DNA of 64,000 bases from Pseudomonas cichorii (lineage in GTDB: Bacteria > Pseudomonadota > Gammaproteobacteria > Pseudomonadales > Pseudomonadaceae). Positions 17,635 to 26,971 of the stretch are shown here, piece by piece. The DNA lies in the NCBI RefSeq assembly GCF_003700275.1, contig NZ_RBRE01000091.1:121294-185293 (forward strand). Reading direction: 5' to 3'. Below the pieces are notes generated by a model. That model saw only the letters and a program-made list of their open reading frames with translations, was not told the DNA's origin and did no database searches. Positions within the stretch are counted from its first letter, which is position 1. The number at the start of each line of letters is the position of its first letter. The position numbers and the translations under genes were made by a program.

Positions 17635-19851
17635 TCAAAGCCCTGCCATCAGTTTCTCCTTGGTAATCGGCAGGCTGCGAATACGCTTGCCGGTGGCGTG
17701 ATAAACCGCATTGGCCACTGCCGCCGCAAGCCCTGTCACACCGATTTCACCAATGCCACGCGCACCAAATTCGCTGAGGTTGTAATCCGGATAATCGAGC
17801 AAGGTGACGTCGATATCGGGCTGATCGGCATGCACCGGCACCACATACTCGGCGTAGTTGTTGTTGGCAGGCAGACCGTTGCGGGGGTCGTATTCTGCAG
17901 CCTCGAACAAGGCCATGCCGATGCCCATCACAATCGCACCCTCGACCTGATTGCGCGCAGCCAGTGGATTGACCACCTTGCCGACATCGATGGCACTCAC
18001 CACTCGGGACACCCGCAGGTGAGAGATGCCCGGATCCCAGCGAACCTCGACAAAATGCACGCCAAAGGAGCGAAAGGAATACTGGTCGGCCTTGGCCATT
18101 TCGCTGTGATAATTGCCCTCGGCACGGGCCAGGCGTTGTTGCTCGAGAAGAGCGCTGAAACTCACACGTCGATCACCCTTTACCAACTGGCCGCTCTCTA
18201 CCTCAAGCGTTTCGGCATCTTCGCCCGCAAACGGCGCGCCTTCTGCCACGGCATATTGCCGTAGCTTGCCCAGGGCCTCGCGAGTGGCACCGGCGATGGC
18301 CGGCATGATGCTCGCAGTCACCCATGAGCCGCCGGATACCGGGCCGGCAGGAAAGGCTGAGCTGCCCAGCTCGACTTCAATACGATCAAGAGGCAAACCG
18401 GTCAACTGGCTGATGGTCTGGGCCACGATGGTGTAGGTTCCCGTGCCGATATCCTGAAGTCCGCACTGGGCCAGAGCGCTGCCATCGGCACGAATGATCA
18501 CCCGCGCTTCGGCCGGTACCTGGAAGGCCTCCCAGTTACAGGCGCCCATGCCGTAGCCGATGATTTCATCACCGTCACGCATCGAACCGATGGCGGCATT
18601 GCGGTTGTCCCAGCCAAAACGTTCGGCGGCCTGATCGATAGCTTCGGGCAAGTGATTGCTGGACCAGGGCAGATCGACGCTTTCATCCTTGCTGGCCAGG
18701 TTCAGCTTGCGAAAGGCAAGCGGGTCCATGCCCTGGGCCAGAGCCATTTCATCGATGGCCGATTCCAGTGCAAACAACCCCGGAGCGGCACCGGGTGCAC
18801 GCATGGAAGTCGGCGTGCCGCGGTTGACCGGGCTGTTCTTGTGGCTGACCAGCACGTTCGGACAGGAATAAAGACTGCGGGTCACGCCGCCGCAGGTTTC
18901 GGTGTATGAATCGAGGGTCGATGTGCTGTTGCAGGACTCATGACGGATCGAAACCAGCTTCCCGGAATCATCGGTGGCCAGACGCAGACGCTGCCGGGTT
19001 TCGGGACGGTGCCCTACGGTAGTGAACATCTGCGCGCGGGGCAGCATCAGTTGCACGGGGCGGCCAGTGGCTTTCGCCGCCGCACAGGCCGCGATCGAAT
19101 GCGGCCAGGGCCAGAGCTTCGAGCCAAAGCCAGAACCGATGAACGGGGCACGTACCTCTACCCGGTCAGGCGACAGGTCAAAGACATTGGCCAGCAGATT
19201 GCGATGGTTGACCACGCCCTGGCTGCTTTCGTAGAGATACAGTTTGCCTTCGTGCCAATAAGCCGTCGAAGCATGCATTTCCATGGGGTTGTGGGTTTCC
19301 ACTGGCGTGGTGTAGGTCTGATCCACCTGCCTGGCCGCCGCGGCATAAGCTTCGTCCGGCTTGCCACGGGCATGCCCAGCGCCACCATCGCGCGAGCCAT
19401 GCACGCGCAAGCCTTCACTCAGGCTCTTGATCGGCTCGGCAGCTTCATACTCGACCTGTACCCGATAGGCCGCCGCCCTTGCGTGCTCGAAACTGTCCGC
19501 CACCACCAGCGCCACGAATTGCCCGGGGTAATAAACCTGATCATCTTCAAAAGGCAGACGATGCTCGTCCGCCTTGCTCGCGGTCAGGATCGTGGCGAAG
19601 CTCATGGCCGCATCAGGCGTGCGATGCAGTCTGGGGAAATTGTTGTGATGCAGGACTTCCACGACTCCCTGCATGGCCCGGGCCTGATCGTCGTGAATGA
19701 CGCGGATACGTCCGCTGGCAATGTTGCTGTAGACGCCATAGGCATAGAGCAGGCCGTCCATGGGATGATCGGCCGCATAACGCGCTGTGCCGCTGACCTT
19801 CTGCCGCCCGTCGATCCGACGTTGCGGGGTGCCGATGATGGATTCGCTCAT
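17635..19851 (-). CDS. Aldehyde oxidoreductase molybdenum-binding subunit, PaoC-like
   Basis: A 738-residue large subunit of the xanthine dehydrogenase family, shaped like E. coli PaoC/YagR. It starts with IGTPQRRIDGRQKVSGTARY, the typical a/b-hammerhead entry. The cofactor loops include GSGFGSKLWPWPHS, TSMRAPGAAPGLFALESAID and, near the C terminus, GARGIGEIGVTGLAAA, which carries the catalytic glutamate (in GEIG). With its two partner subunits it should oxidise aldehydes, often aromatic, to acids in the periplasm. Genes of the three subunits overlap by one to four bases in the order iron-sulfur, FAD, molybdenum. Confidence 0.92.
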   Translation of the reverse strand: MSESIIGTPQRRIDGRQKVSGTARYAADHPMDGLLYAYGVYSNIASGRIRVIHDDQARAMQGVVEVLHHNNFPRLHRTPDAAMSFATILTASKADEHRLPFEDDQVYYPGQFVALVVADSFEHARAAAYRVQVEYEAAEPIKSLSEGLRVHGSRDGGAGHARGKPDEAYAAAARQVDQTYTTPVETHNPMEMHASTAYWHEGKLYLYESSQGVVNHRNLLANVFDLSPDRVEVRAPFIGSGFGSKLWPWPHSIAACAAAKATGRPVQLMLPRAQMFTTVGHRPETRQRLRLATDDSGKLVSIRHESCNSTSTLDSYTETCGGVTRSLYSCPNVLVSHKNSPVNRGTPTSMRAPGAAPGLFALESAIDEMALAQGMDPLAFRKLNLASKDESVDLPWSSNHLPEAIDQAAERFGWDNRNAAIGSMRDGDEIIGYGMGACNWEAFQVPAEARVIIRADGSALAQCGLQDIGTGTYTIVAQTISQLTGLPLDRIEVELGSSAFPAGPVSGGSWVTASIMPAIAGATREALGKLRQYAVAEGAPFAGEDAETLEVESGQLVKGDRRVSFSALLEQQRLARAEGNYHSEMAKADQYSFRSFGVHFVEVRWDPGISHLRVSRVVSAIDVGKVVNPLAARNQVEGAIVMGIGMALFEAAEYDPRNGLPANNNYAEYVVPVHADQPDIDVTLLDYPDYNLSEFGARGIGEIGVTGLAAAVANAVYHATGKRIRSLPITKEKLMAGL

Positions 19852-20843
19852 GAGAACTCCTGGGCCGTAAGGTCACGAAGGTTGCGAATGATGACCTGTC
19901 GACCGAGCGGGATCTTGAAGGCGTTGTGCTCGTAGGCACGAGAGCCCGCCATGGCGCGTTCGGCCACCTGCTCGAAGGTCTGCGCAGTCGCCTGCTGACC
20001 GATCAGCACCTGCTCGGCGTCGACGGCACGCCACGGCTTGGTACCCACTCCGCCCAGGGCGATACGCGCATCGACGATTCGCGTTCCGTCCATGACCAGA
20101 ATCACCGCGCTGGAAGCCAGGGCAAACTGATACGAAGTGCGATCACGCAACTTGAGATAGGAGGAACGACTGCCTTGCAGCGGCGCATCCAGAGTCACAT
20201 GGGTGATCAGTTCATGAGCAGCCAGTGCATGTTCACGCCATGGCGTGTCACCGGGCAGCAGATGGAAGTCGGCAAAGCCGATTTCGCGCGTACCGGACGA
20301 ATCCTGCACCGTCACCTGCGCACCAATCGCGGCCATCGCAACGCACATGTCCGAGGGGTGCGTGGCAATGCAATGTTCGCTGGTGCCCAGCACCGCATGC
20401 ACACTGCGGTTCAGGCCACCAATGGCGGCACACCCAGAGCCGGGCTGACGCTTGTTGCACGCTGATACGCCGTCGCGAAAATAGTTGCAGCGTACCCGCT
20501 GCATGATGTTTCCGGCAGTCGTGGCCTTGTTGCGCAACTGGGTCGACGCGCCGGCCAGAAGCGCCTGCGACAGTAGCGGATAACGCTCGCGTATCAGCGC
20601 ATGATTGGCAAGATCGGTATTGCTGACCAGTGCACCGACACGCACCCGGCCATCGGCCAGCAGCTCGACCTGCTTGAGGTCCAGACGATTGATGTCCACC
20701 AGTTGTTCTGGCTGCATGACGTCCAGCTTGACCAGATCCAGCAGCGTGGTGCCGCCGGCCAGATAGAAACGCTGGCCCTGCCCGGCAGCACTGAGGATGG
20801 CCTGGGCGGGCGAAGCTGCCCGCGCATAATCAAAGGTGCGCAT
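19848..20843 (-). CDS. Aldehyde oxidoreductase FAD-binding subunit, PaoB-like
   Basis: A 331-residue FAD-binding subunit of the CO dehydrogenase/xanthine dehydrogenase type. The FAD loop (FYLAGGTTLLDLVKLDVMQP) is near residues 25-45 and the second contact region follows (ASTQLRNKATTAGNIMQRV). Cysteines in RVRCNYFRDGVSACNKRQ and SGCAAIGG match the extra 4Fe-4S cluster described for the PaoB type. It passes electrons from the molybdenum site to the acceptor. The ATG overlaps the stop of the iron-sulfur gene by one base. Confidence 0.92.
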   Translation of the reverse strand: MRTFDYARAASPAQAILSAAGQGQRFYLAGGTTLLDLVKLDVMQPEQLVDINRLDLKQVELLADGRVRVGALVSNTDLANHALIRERYPLLSQALLAGASTQLRNKATTAGNIMQRVRCNYFRDGVSACNKRQPGSGCAAIGGLNRSVHAVLGTSEHCIATHPSDMCVAMAAIGAQVTVQDSSGTREIGFADFHLLPGDTPWREHALAAHELITHVTLDAPLQGSRSSYLKLRDRTSYQFALASSAVILVMDGTRIVDARIALGGVGTKPWRAVDAEQVLIGQQATAQTFEQVAERAMAGSRAYEHNAFKIPLGRQVIIRNLRDLTAQEFS

Positions 20844-21535
20844 CAGACCGCCCTCCCCATCTTTTCACGTGCGGACTGAACCGCCGCCAGGATGTTCTTG
20901 TAGGCACCGCAGCGACAGATATTGCCGCTCATGGCTTCTCTGACACTGGCATCGTCTGCCGCGATATTCGGGTCCTTGAGCAGGGCTACGGCACTCATGA
21001 TCTGCCCCGAGGTGCAATAACCGCACTGATAAGCGTCATGCTCCCAGAAAGCCTCCTGAACCGGATGCAACTGACCATTTTCGGCCAGGCCTTCGATGGT
21101 GGTGATCTCGTCGCCTTCATGCTGCACGGCGATGGACAGGCAGGAGTTGATCGCCACTCCGTTGACCAGCAAGGTACAAGCGCCACATTGGCCGTGATCG
21201 CAGCCCTTCTTGGTCCCGCTCAACTGCAAACGGTCACGCAGGACGTCGAGCAGAATGGCGTTGGCCGGAACATTCATCGTGTGGAACTGGCCATTGACCT
21301 GCAGACGTATCCGTTGCTCGCCCGCACCCGGCGCATCGGTATCACTCACCACGGGCGCAGGCTGGGTCTGAGCTATCGCAGCCTGCGGCGGTATCCAGGT
21401 GGAAATCGTCGCTGCGGCGATACCGGATACACCGAACTTCAGGAAGTTACGTCTCGAAGGCTCTACCGCGTGCAGCGTATCTGCTTCTTCTTGTGCGTGT
21501 TCTTCATGCGTCTTGGTTCTGTTCATCAGGATCAC
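20843..21535 (-). CDS. Aldehyde oxidoreductase 2Fe-2S subunit with Tat signal, PaoA-like
   Basis: A 230-residue iron-sulfur subunit. A twin-arginine signal (SRRNFLKFGVSGIAAATIST, Arg28-Arg29) directs the folded complex to the periplasm. The plant-type 2Fe-2S cluster cysteines are in KGCDHGQCGACTLLVNG, and the second cluster in YQCGYCTSGQIM and GNICRCGAYKNI. A proline/alanine-rich linker follows the signal. It is the first gene of the three-subunit operon. No XdhC/PaoD-type chaperone gene is present in the window, although the MocA-like gene is nearby. Confidence 0.92.
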   Translation of the reverse strand: MILMNRTKTHEEHAQEEADTLHAVEPSRRNFLKFGVSGIAAATISTWIPPQAAIAQTQPAPVVSDTDAPGAGEQRIRLQVNGQFHTMNVPANAILLDVLRDRLQLSGTKKGCDHGQCGACTLLVNGVAINSCLSIAVQHEGDEITTIEGLAENGQLHPVQEAFWEHDAYQCGYCTSGQIMSAVALLKDPNIAADDASVREAMSGNICRCGAYKNILAAVQSAREKMGRAV

Positions 21536-21590
21536 CGTTTGGGCCTTGATAGCCCTTTGTAGCCGTCACTGTCATATCTGCGACGGGCAT

Positions 21591-22076
21591 TTATTCAAGG
21601 TCAGCCGCCTTGCCATACTCTTGCTCGCTGACCTGTTGCATCCAGTCGACAACCTTGCCATCCAGGGTTTCGGCAATGGCAATGTGTGTCATACCGGTTG
21701 TCGCAGTCGCGCCATGCCAATGCCTGACATGAGGCGGTATCCATACCGTGTCGCCAGGTCGAATGCGCTTGATCGGCTTGCCCTCCTCCTGAACCAGCCC
21801 GGTACCGGCAGTCACGATCAGCGTCTGGCCCAGCGGATGGGTATGCCAGGCCGTGCGTGCGCCCGGCTCGAAGGTCACCGTGGCACCACTGACGCGGGCG
21901 TTGCCGGTGCCTTTGAAAGGTGCGTCTACACGCACCTGGCCGGTGAAGTAATCCGTCGGCCCCTTGACCGAAGGCTGGGAACCGTTTTGCGTGACAGTCA
22001 GAGTCGGGCTCGTCTCGCTATGAGCCTCGGCGGCCAGAAGTGAAAGTGAAAGCGCTGTTGCTGCAAGCTTTTTCAA
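21591..22076 (-). CDS. Secreted cupin-domain protein
   Basis: A single-domain cupin of 161 residues after an N-terminal signal peptide (LKKLAATALSLSLLAAEAHS). The metal-binding motifs are visible: TAWHTHPLGQTLIVTAGTG (first motif, with two His) and GDTVWIPPHVRHWHGA (second motif). It resembles the secreted cupins annotated as mandelonitrile-lyase-like or quercetinase-like, which often neighbour CMD-domain proteins and aldehyde oxidoreductases. The TTG at 22076 was chosen as the start because GGAGGA lies six bases before it and the signal peptide begins there; an upstream ATG at 22121 would add 15 polar residues and spoil the signal. Confidence 0.82.
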   Translation of the reverse strand: MKKLAATALSLSLLAAEAHSETSPTLTVTQNGSQPSVKGPTDYFTGQVRVDAPFKGTGNARVSGATVTFEPGARTAWHTHPLGQTLIVTAGTGLVQEEGKPIKRIRPGDTVWIPPHVRHWHGATATTGMTHIAIAETLDGKVVDWMQQVSEQEYGKAADLE

Positions 22077-22401
22077 TTGCAGTCCTCCCTCGAGAACAGG
22101 ATGAGCGCCCCGTTGAGACATGACGTTTTGCCGGACAGATAAGTGTTTAACTCACCCGAAGGTTGAAAGTTCAACCGTTCTGAAGGCAGCCGGGCGCAGA
22201 GCCAGGTCTCAAGTCATGGGGCAATGGAACCGAAGCCAGCAAAGGCTGGTGGTTTGTCCGGCACTGACAGGCAACAGGTGCGCGACAGGCGGAACATCAA
22301 TGCCGCTACGTTCGAGCGGCACGGCTCAATCTAGCAATTGAAAACGCTGAGGATTAATCGCTGAAATCGACTAACGGCCATGAATCAGAATCATGAATGC
22401 A
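22077..22401. other. Intergenic region between cupin and DMT transporter genes
   Basis: About 325 bases with no supported gene. It contains the leader of the leftward cupin gene, the GGTTGAA-AG-TTCAACC dyad described separately, and the downstream end of the DMT transporter gene. Confidence 0.5.
22161..22176. promoter_or_regulatory. Candidate operator, 7-2-7 inverted repeat upstream of cupin gene
   Basis: GGTTGAA-AG-TTCAACC is a perfect 7-bp inverted repeat with a 2-base centre, about 85 bases before the cupin start. The compact dyad resembles sites of MerR- or LysR-type regulators; the binding protein is unknown. Confidence 0.4.
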
Positions 22402-23352
22402 TCAGGCCGATGCCGGGCGCTTGACCGTCACGATCAGGATGCCGCCGATAATTGCCATGATCCCGGCAATCAGCGGCAGGGTCAGTTGCTCGCCCATGAA
22501 GATCACCGACATCAACAGCCCTACCACCGGCACGCCGAGCATCGCTGTCGACATGCTGGTGCTTGAAAGCCACATGCTGGCGGCATTGACTGCGCAAAAG
22601 CAGAACGCCGTGGCCAGCGGGCCCATGAAAATCATGATCTCCCACAAGGTTCTGGAGCCATCGCCGGTGAACGGCCCTTCAATGAAGTAAGCCAGGGCGA
22701 TCAAGGGCACGGTCGCCACCAGCATTTGCCAGGGCGCCAACTGGTAGGCACTGGTCGTGCTTCTGGAATAGCGCAGATGCAGGATGCACATGGCCCAGCA
22801 AAATGAAGCGGCCAACAGCATCAGGTTGGCTTTGACCAAGTCACCATTGTCCCAGTCCAGGGTCAATGGGTTGAACAGCACACAGACTCCCAGGCCGCCC
22901 AGCAGTGTTCCGATCAACTGGCGCGTGGAGAGCTTTTCCCGCAGGAACATGACCGCGATGGGCGTTACCCACAGCGGCGTGGTGTAGGCCAGCACGGCAG
23001 AGCGGCCAGCCGGAACCTGAGTCATGGCAATCGCGCCGAGCACAGTGAAAGTGAGCATTTGCAGCAGGCCGACACTCAGGATCAACGGCAGGTCCTGACG
23101 TGTGGGCAATCGCAGTTTTCCGGTCACTACCTGCAAGGCAAACAGGCAGGCTGCGCCGGAAGCAAAGCGCAAGGTGGAAAACCAGACCGGAGTGACATGC
23201 TCAAGGCCGGCCTTCATCACCGGCCAGTTGGCGCCCCAGATCAGGATCGCCATGATCAGCAGCAGCACGCCCTTGGCCTTGGGAGAAGTCACCAGACTTT
23301 GCGAATGGGCAGCTCCACTGGCCATCGTATTGTGCTTGCTTGCGTCCGGCAT
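22402..23352 (-). CDS. DMT-family (EamA) transporter
   Basis: A 316-residue membrane protein with about ten hydrophobic segments and two EamA repeats (LLLIMAILIWGANWPVMKAG starts the first, LLLAASFCWAMCILHLRY the second). Members export amino acids, metabolites or drugs. GAGGGGAAG precedes the ATG. It is divergent from an Lrp/AsnC regulator, a pairing seen for amino-acid exporters, which suggests export of an amino acid sensed by that regulator. Substrate is inference. Confidence 0.9.
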   Translation of the reverse strand: MPDASKHNTMASGAAHSQSLVTSPKAKGVLLLIMAILIWGANWPVMKAGLEHVTPVWFSTLRFASGAACLFALQVVTGKLRLPTRQDLPLILSVGLLQMLTFTVLGAIAMTQVPAGRSAVLAYTTPLWVTPIAVMFLREKLSTRQLIGTLLGGLGVCVLFNPLTLDWDNGDLVKANLMLLAASFCWAMCILHLRYSRSTTSAYQLAPWQMLVATVPLIALAYFIEGPFTGDGSRTLWEIMIFMGPLATAFCFCAVNAASMWLSSTSMSTAMLGVPVVGLLMSVIFMGEQLTLPLIAGIMAIIGGILIVTVKRPASA

Positions 23353-23494
23353 GTTCTTCCCCTCATGGAAGCGCGTTTCGAGGGAAAAATTTTACGTGGC
23401 GTACAGGGAGAAAGTTTCTCCCTTCTTGGCTATCAATTCAGCAAATCAAAGATGTAATCTCTGCAAAATTGAGATTTTGCAGAGGTTTATTCTT

Positions 23495-23989
23495 TTGAAA
23501 AAACTGGATCGAACCGATATCAGCATTCTGAACAGCCTGCAGCTGGACGCCGGCATCACCAATGCAGACCTGGGCCGCTCGGTAAACCTGTCACCCACGC
23601 CCTGCTTCAACCGGGTCAAGGCAATGGAAGAAGCGGGCCTGATCAAGGGTCAGGTGACCCTGCTCGATCCTCAGGTATTGGGCCTGCACCTCAATGTCTT
23701 CATCCATGTCAGCCTGGAAAAGCAGATCGAAGGCGCACTCAAGGTGTTCGAGCAGGCCGTAGCTGATCGTCCGGAAGTGATGGAGTGCTACCTGATGACC
23801 GGGGACGCCGATTACCTGTTGCGCATTCTGGTGGCCAATATCCAGGATCTGGAGCGATTCATTCTGGATCATCTGTCAAAGATTCCCGGCGTCGCAAACA
23901 TTCGCTCCAGCTTTGCCTTAAAGCAGGTGCTTTACAAAACAGCCCTGCCACTGCCGCCCAACGGGCTGACACTTGCCGAGCCCAGGTAA
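23495..23989 (+). CDS. Lrp/AsnC-family regulator
   Basis: A 164-residue feast/famine regulator. The N-terminal helix-turn-helix spans LDRTDISILNSLQLDAGITN and ADLGRSVNLSPTPCFNRVKA, and the C-terminal RAM domain contains VMECYLMTGDADYLLRI, the effector-contact region. TTG is the most likely start, just before KKLDRTD, with AGAGG nine bases upstream; the frame is open further upstream only because no stop occurs there. It is divergent from the DMT exporter gene and probably regulates it. Confidence 0.87.
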   Translation: MKKLDRTDISILNSLQLDAGITNADLGRSVNLSPTPCFNRVKAMEEAGLIKGQVTLLDPQVLGLHLNVFIHVSLEKQIEGALKVFEQAVADRPEVMECYLMTGDADYLLRILVANIQDLERFILDHLSKIPGVANIRSSFALKQVLYKTALPLPPNGLTLAEPR

Positions 23990-24791
23990 TCCTTATCGAC
24001 GCTCACCGATCAGCCTCGCTGCAAGCTTCCAGAAAGGATCTTCAGGCCATAATGCAGCGCTAAACTTCAGGCCACACAGGCCGAAAACAACAGAGAGTGA
24101 TGTCTGCTGACTACTCGAAGGGAGAAGAAATGCTGTTGAGCAACGGCTCGACTCCCTGCTTGAGCAGCCAAACCAGATACATTTTGTAATATTTAGCTTG
24201 CTATCAATTGCCGGAAAAGGTGCTCATTTTCCGGATTAAGGGTCGCAAAAAGCAGTTTCTGGATTACATCGGGCACGACAGCGTAGGCAGGATAAGGCTC
24301 TAGACCGTGATGGCACCTCGCACCCGAGGCTTACATTATGCGAAAATGCCACGTCATCGCCGACTTGGAGCGCTCGACAGAAAGTGGCAGCATGCGCGCG
24401 CTCGCCAGATCTGACGATGACGAGCTTATGACACGCAGGTCACCGGAGCATGTCGCGGCAGCCTTGATGACGGACAAAGGACACCACAGACGTGTCCATG
24501 CGCACCGACCCCGCGTCGGAGCTCCGTGAGGAAGCTGATGGGTATCGCTTGCATTGAGGCAGATGATTTTTTCTGCCTGCAAAGCCATACCAACAGAACT
24601 ATGTGTCACTCAAGCCGCTGAAGCCAATGATGATAAGAAGTCAGCGCAGGAGGACATAGAAAGTGAGGTCTAAAGCGTTATTGTATTGGCCTTGTATGTC
24701 CACCTCTAGTCCTTGTGGGTGCGAGAGTTTGTCGCATACGACACACCCTGGCGTCCATGAGCTGCAGTAGAGGGCGGATGGCGTTAATCAT
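23990..24791. other. Long intergenic region upstream of mqo
   Basis: About 800 bases without a recognisable gene. Short open frames on both strands around 24331-24609 have no family features and atypical composition, so they are left out. A long leader or an unrecognised RNA for the malate:quinone oxidoreductase gene is possible. Confidence 0.4.
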
Positions 24792-26450
24792 ATGGATCAC
24801 AGTATGTTGAAAAAAGTGAACACGGCTCTACTGGGCCTGGCTATGTCGATGGGTCTCATGCCCTTGCATGCGGCTGAGGCAAAAAAGGTAGACGTTCTGC
24901 TCATCGGGGGGGGAATCATGAGTTCGACCCTGGGCATCTGGCTCAATGAGCTGGAGCCGGGCTGGTCGATCGAAATGGTTGAGCGTCTTGACGGTGTCGC
25001 CCAGGAAAGCTCGAACGGCTGGAACAACGCCGGTACTGGTCACTCTGCTCTGGCCGAGCTGAACTACACGCCAGAAAAAGACGGCAAGATCGATGTCACC
25101 AAGGCCATCGAAATCAACGAGTCCTTCCAGATCTCCCGTCAGTTCTGGGCATGGCAGGTCAAGAACGGCGTGTTGAAAAACCCGCGTTCGTTCATCAACT
25201 ACACACCGCACATGAGCTTCCTGTGGGGCGACAAGAACATTGCGTTCCTGAAAAAGCGCTATGATGCCTTGAAGGTCAACCCGCTGTTCAGCGCCATGCA
25301 GTACTCCGAAGATCAGGAACAGATCAAGAAGTGGGTTCCGCTGATGATGGAAGGGCGTGACCCGAACCAGAAAATCGCGGCTACCTGGACTCCGATCGGT
25401 ACTGACGTGAACTTCGGCGAAATCACTCGCCAGTTCGTCGGCCACCTGAAAAACCAGCCTAACTTCAATCTGCAACTGTCGAGCGAAGTCGAAGACATCA
25501 AGCGTAATGCCGATGGCTCGTGGCGCGTTTCGTACAAGAACCTGAAAGACGGCAAGGAAACCGAAACCGACGCCAAGTTCGTGTTCATCGGCGCTGGCGG
25601 CGGTGCCCTGCACCTGCTGCAGAAGTCGGGCATTCCTGAAGCCAAGGAATACGGTGCCTTCCCTGTTGGCGGCTCGTTCCTCGTGACCGAAAACCCACAG
25701 ATCGCTGACATGCACATGGCCAAGGCCTATGGCCAGGCTTCGGTTGGCGCACCTCCGATGTCGGTTCCGCACCTGGACACCCGTGTCCTGGACGGCAAGC
25801 GCGTCATCCTGTTTGGCCCATTCGCGACCTTCTCCACGAAGTTCCTGAAACAAGGCTCTTACCTGGACCTGCTGACCAGCACCACCACGCACAACATCTG
25901 GCCAATGACCAAAGTCGGCATCAAAGAGTACCCGCTGGTCGAGTACCTTGCCGGTCAGCTCATGCAGTCGGATGACGATCGCTTCGCGGCCCTGAAGGAA
26001 TACTTCCCTAACGCCAAGAAAGAAGACTGGCGTCTGTGGCAAGCAGGCCAGCGCGTACAGATCATCAAGCGTGACGAAGAGAAAGGCGGCGTCCTGAAAC
26101 TGGGTACCGAGATTGTCAGCTCCAAGGACAACAGCCTTGCCGGCCTGCTGGGCGCATCGCCAGGTGCATCCACCGCAGCTCCGATCATGCTGGGCGTCCT
26201 GGAAAAGATCTTCAAGGACAAGGTTGCAACCCCTGCCTGGCAGGAAAAGCTGCACCAGATCATCCCGAGCTACGGCACCAAGCTGAACGACCATCCTGAG
26301 ATGGTTGCCAAGGAATGGGCTTACACCAGCGAAGTTCTGCAACTGCCAGCGCCACCAGCTGTTGGCGCTGCAGCACCCGCAGCAGCGGCTCCGGCGGCCA
26401 CTCCCGCCAAGCCACGCGAAAGCAACGCAGCGACTGACATGGCGCTGTAA
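24792..26450 (+). CDS. mqo: Malate:quinone oxidoreductase
   Basis: A 552-residue FAD enzyme that oxidises malate to oxaloacetate in the citric acid cycle and passes electrons to quinone at the membrane. The FAD loop KVDVLLIGGGIMSSTLGIW lies after a signal-like hydrophobic N terminus, followed by the family motifs ERLDGVAQESSNGWNNAGTG and LLGASPGASTAAPIML. The C-terminal Ala/Pro-rich tail (about residues 515-545) is typical of Pseudomonas Mqo proteins. A second ATG 12 bases in (MLKKVNTALLG) is an equally plausible start. The gene ends in a strong terminator and stands alone. Confidence 0.95.
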   Translation: MDHSMLKKVNTALLGLAMSMGLMPLHAAEAKKVDVLLIGGGIMSSTLGIWLNELEPGWSIEMVERLDGVAQESSNGWNNAGTGHSALAELNYTPEKDGKIDVTKAIEINESFQISRQFWAWQVKNGVLKNPRSFINYTPHMSFLWGDKNIAFLKKRYDALKVNPLFSAMQYSEDQEQIKKWVPLMMEGRDPNQKIAATWTPIGTDVNFGEITRQFVGHLKNQPNFNLQLSSEVEDIKRNADGSWRVSYKNLKDGKETETDAKFVFIGAGGGALHLLQKSGIPEAKEYGAFPVGGSFLVTENPQIADMHMAKAYGQASVGAPPMSVPHLDTRVLDGKRVILFGPFATFSTKFLKQGSYLDLLTSTTTHNIWPMTKVGIKEYPLVEYLAGQLMQSDDDRFAALKEYFPNAKKEDWRLWQAGQRVQIIKRDEEKGGVLKLGTEIVSSKDNSLAGLLGASPGASTAAPIMLGVLEKIFKDKVATPAWQEKLHQIIPSYGTKLNDHPEMVAKEWAYTSEVLQLPAPPAVGAAAPAAAAPAATPAKPRESNAATDMAL

Positions 26451-26454
26451 TGCC

Positions 26455-26489
26455 AAAGCCCCATCAAACCTGGTTTGATGGGGCTTTTT
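26455..26489 (+). terminator. Rho-independent terminator of mqo
   Basis: A 16-bp perfect stem (AAAGCCCCATCAAACC with GGTTTGATGGGGCTTT) is followed by T residues, five bases after the stop codon. Confidence 0.9.
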
Positions 26490-26545
26490 CTTGAAGCAGA
26501 GAAAAATACCGCGTTACCGCACTGCCCTCCTTCCTCGCAACATTC

Positions 26546-26971
26546 CTACTTCGCAAACAACTGGCTCATGTCCTTGAACGCCTTGAACTCCAGCGCATTC
26601 GCGCAAGGATCAAGCAGAAACATGGTCGCCTGCTCACCCACCTGCCCCTTGAAGCGAATGTAAGGTTCGATCACGAAACGGGTCTCGAACGACTTCAAAC
26701 GTTCGGCCAAAGCCTCCCACTGCTCCCACTGCAGCACGATGCCAAAGTGCGGAACGGGCACATCATGACCGTCCACCGGATTGCTGTGAGCACTTTCCTG
26801 CACAGCGTTCTTGGGCGCTTCGTGAATCACCAGTTGATGGCCGTAGAAATTGAAATCGACCCAATGCTCACTGGAACGACCCTCCTCCAGGCCAAATACC
26901 TGGCCGTAAAAGGCGCGCGCAGCCGCAAGGTCGTAGACGGGGATCGCAAGGTGAAAGGGGGAAAGACTCAT
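26546..26971 (-). CDS. VOC-family (glyoxalase-like) protein
   Basis: A 141-residue vicinal-oxygen-chelate protein. The first module is MSLSPFHLAIPVYDLAAARAFY with the metal-ligand His, and the second is PHFGIVLQWEQWEALAERL with its His and MFLLDPCANALEFKAF with its Glu. It resembles the YdcJ/extradiol-dioxygenase-like VOC proteins found beside LysR genes. The internal ATG was chosen because upstream in-frame sequence is not domain-like. It is divergent from a LysR gene that probably regulates it. Catalytic activity is unknown. Confidence 0.85.
   Translation of the reverse strand: MSLSPFHLAIPVYDLAAARAFYGQVFGLEEGRSSEHWVDFNFYGHQLVIHEAPKNAVQESAHSNPVDGHDVPVPHFGIVLQWEQWEALAERLKSFETRFVIEPYIRFKGQVGEQATMFLLDPCANALEFKAFKDMSQLFAK

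Noticed and set aside
24338..24529. 63-codon plus-strand frame upstream of mqo
   Set aside because: No ribosome-binding site of note, atypical composition and no recognisable family; overlaps another weak frame on the opposite strand.
24828..26456. Long open frame of 542 codons opposite mqo
   Set aside because: It is exactly antisense to a well-conserved enzyme gene and has Gln/His/Arg-rich shadow composition with no domain.
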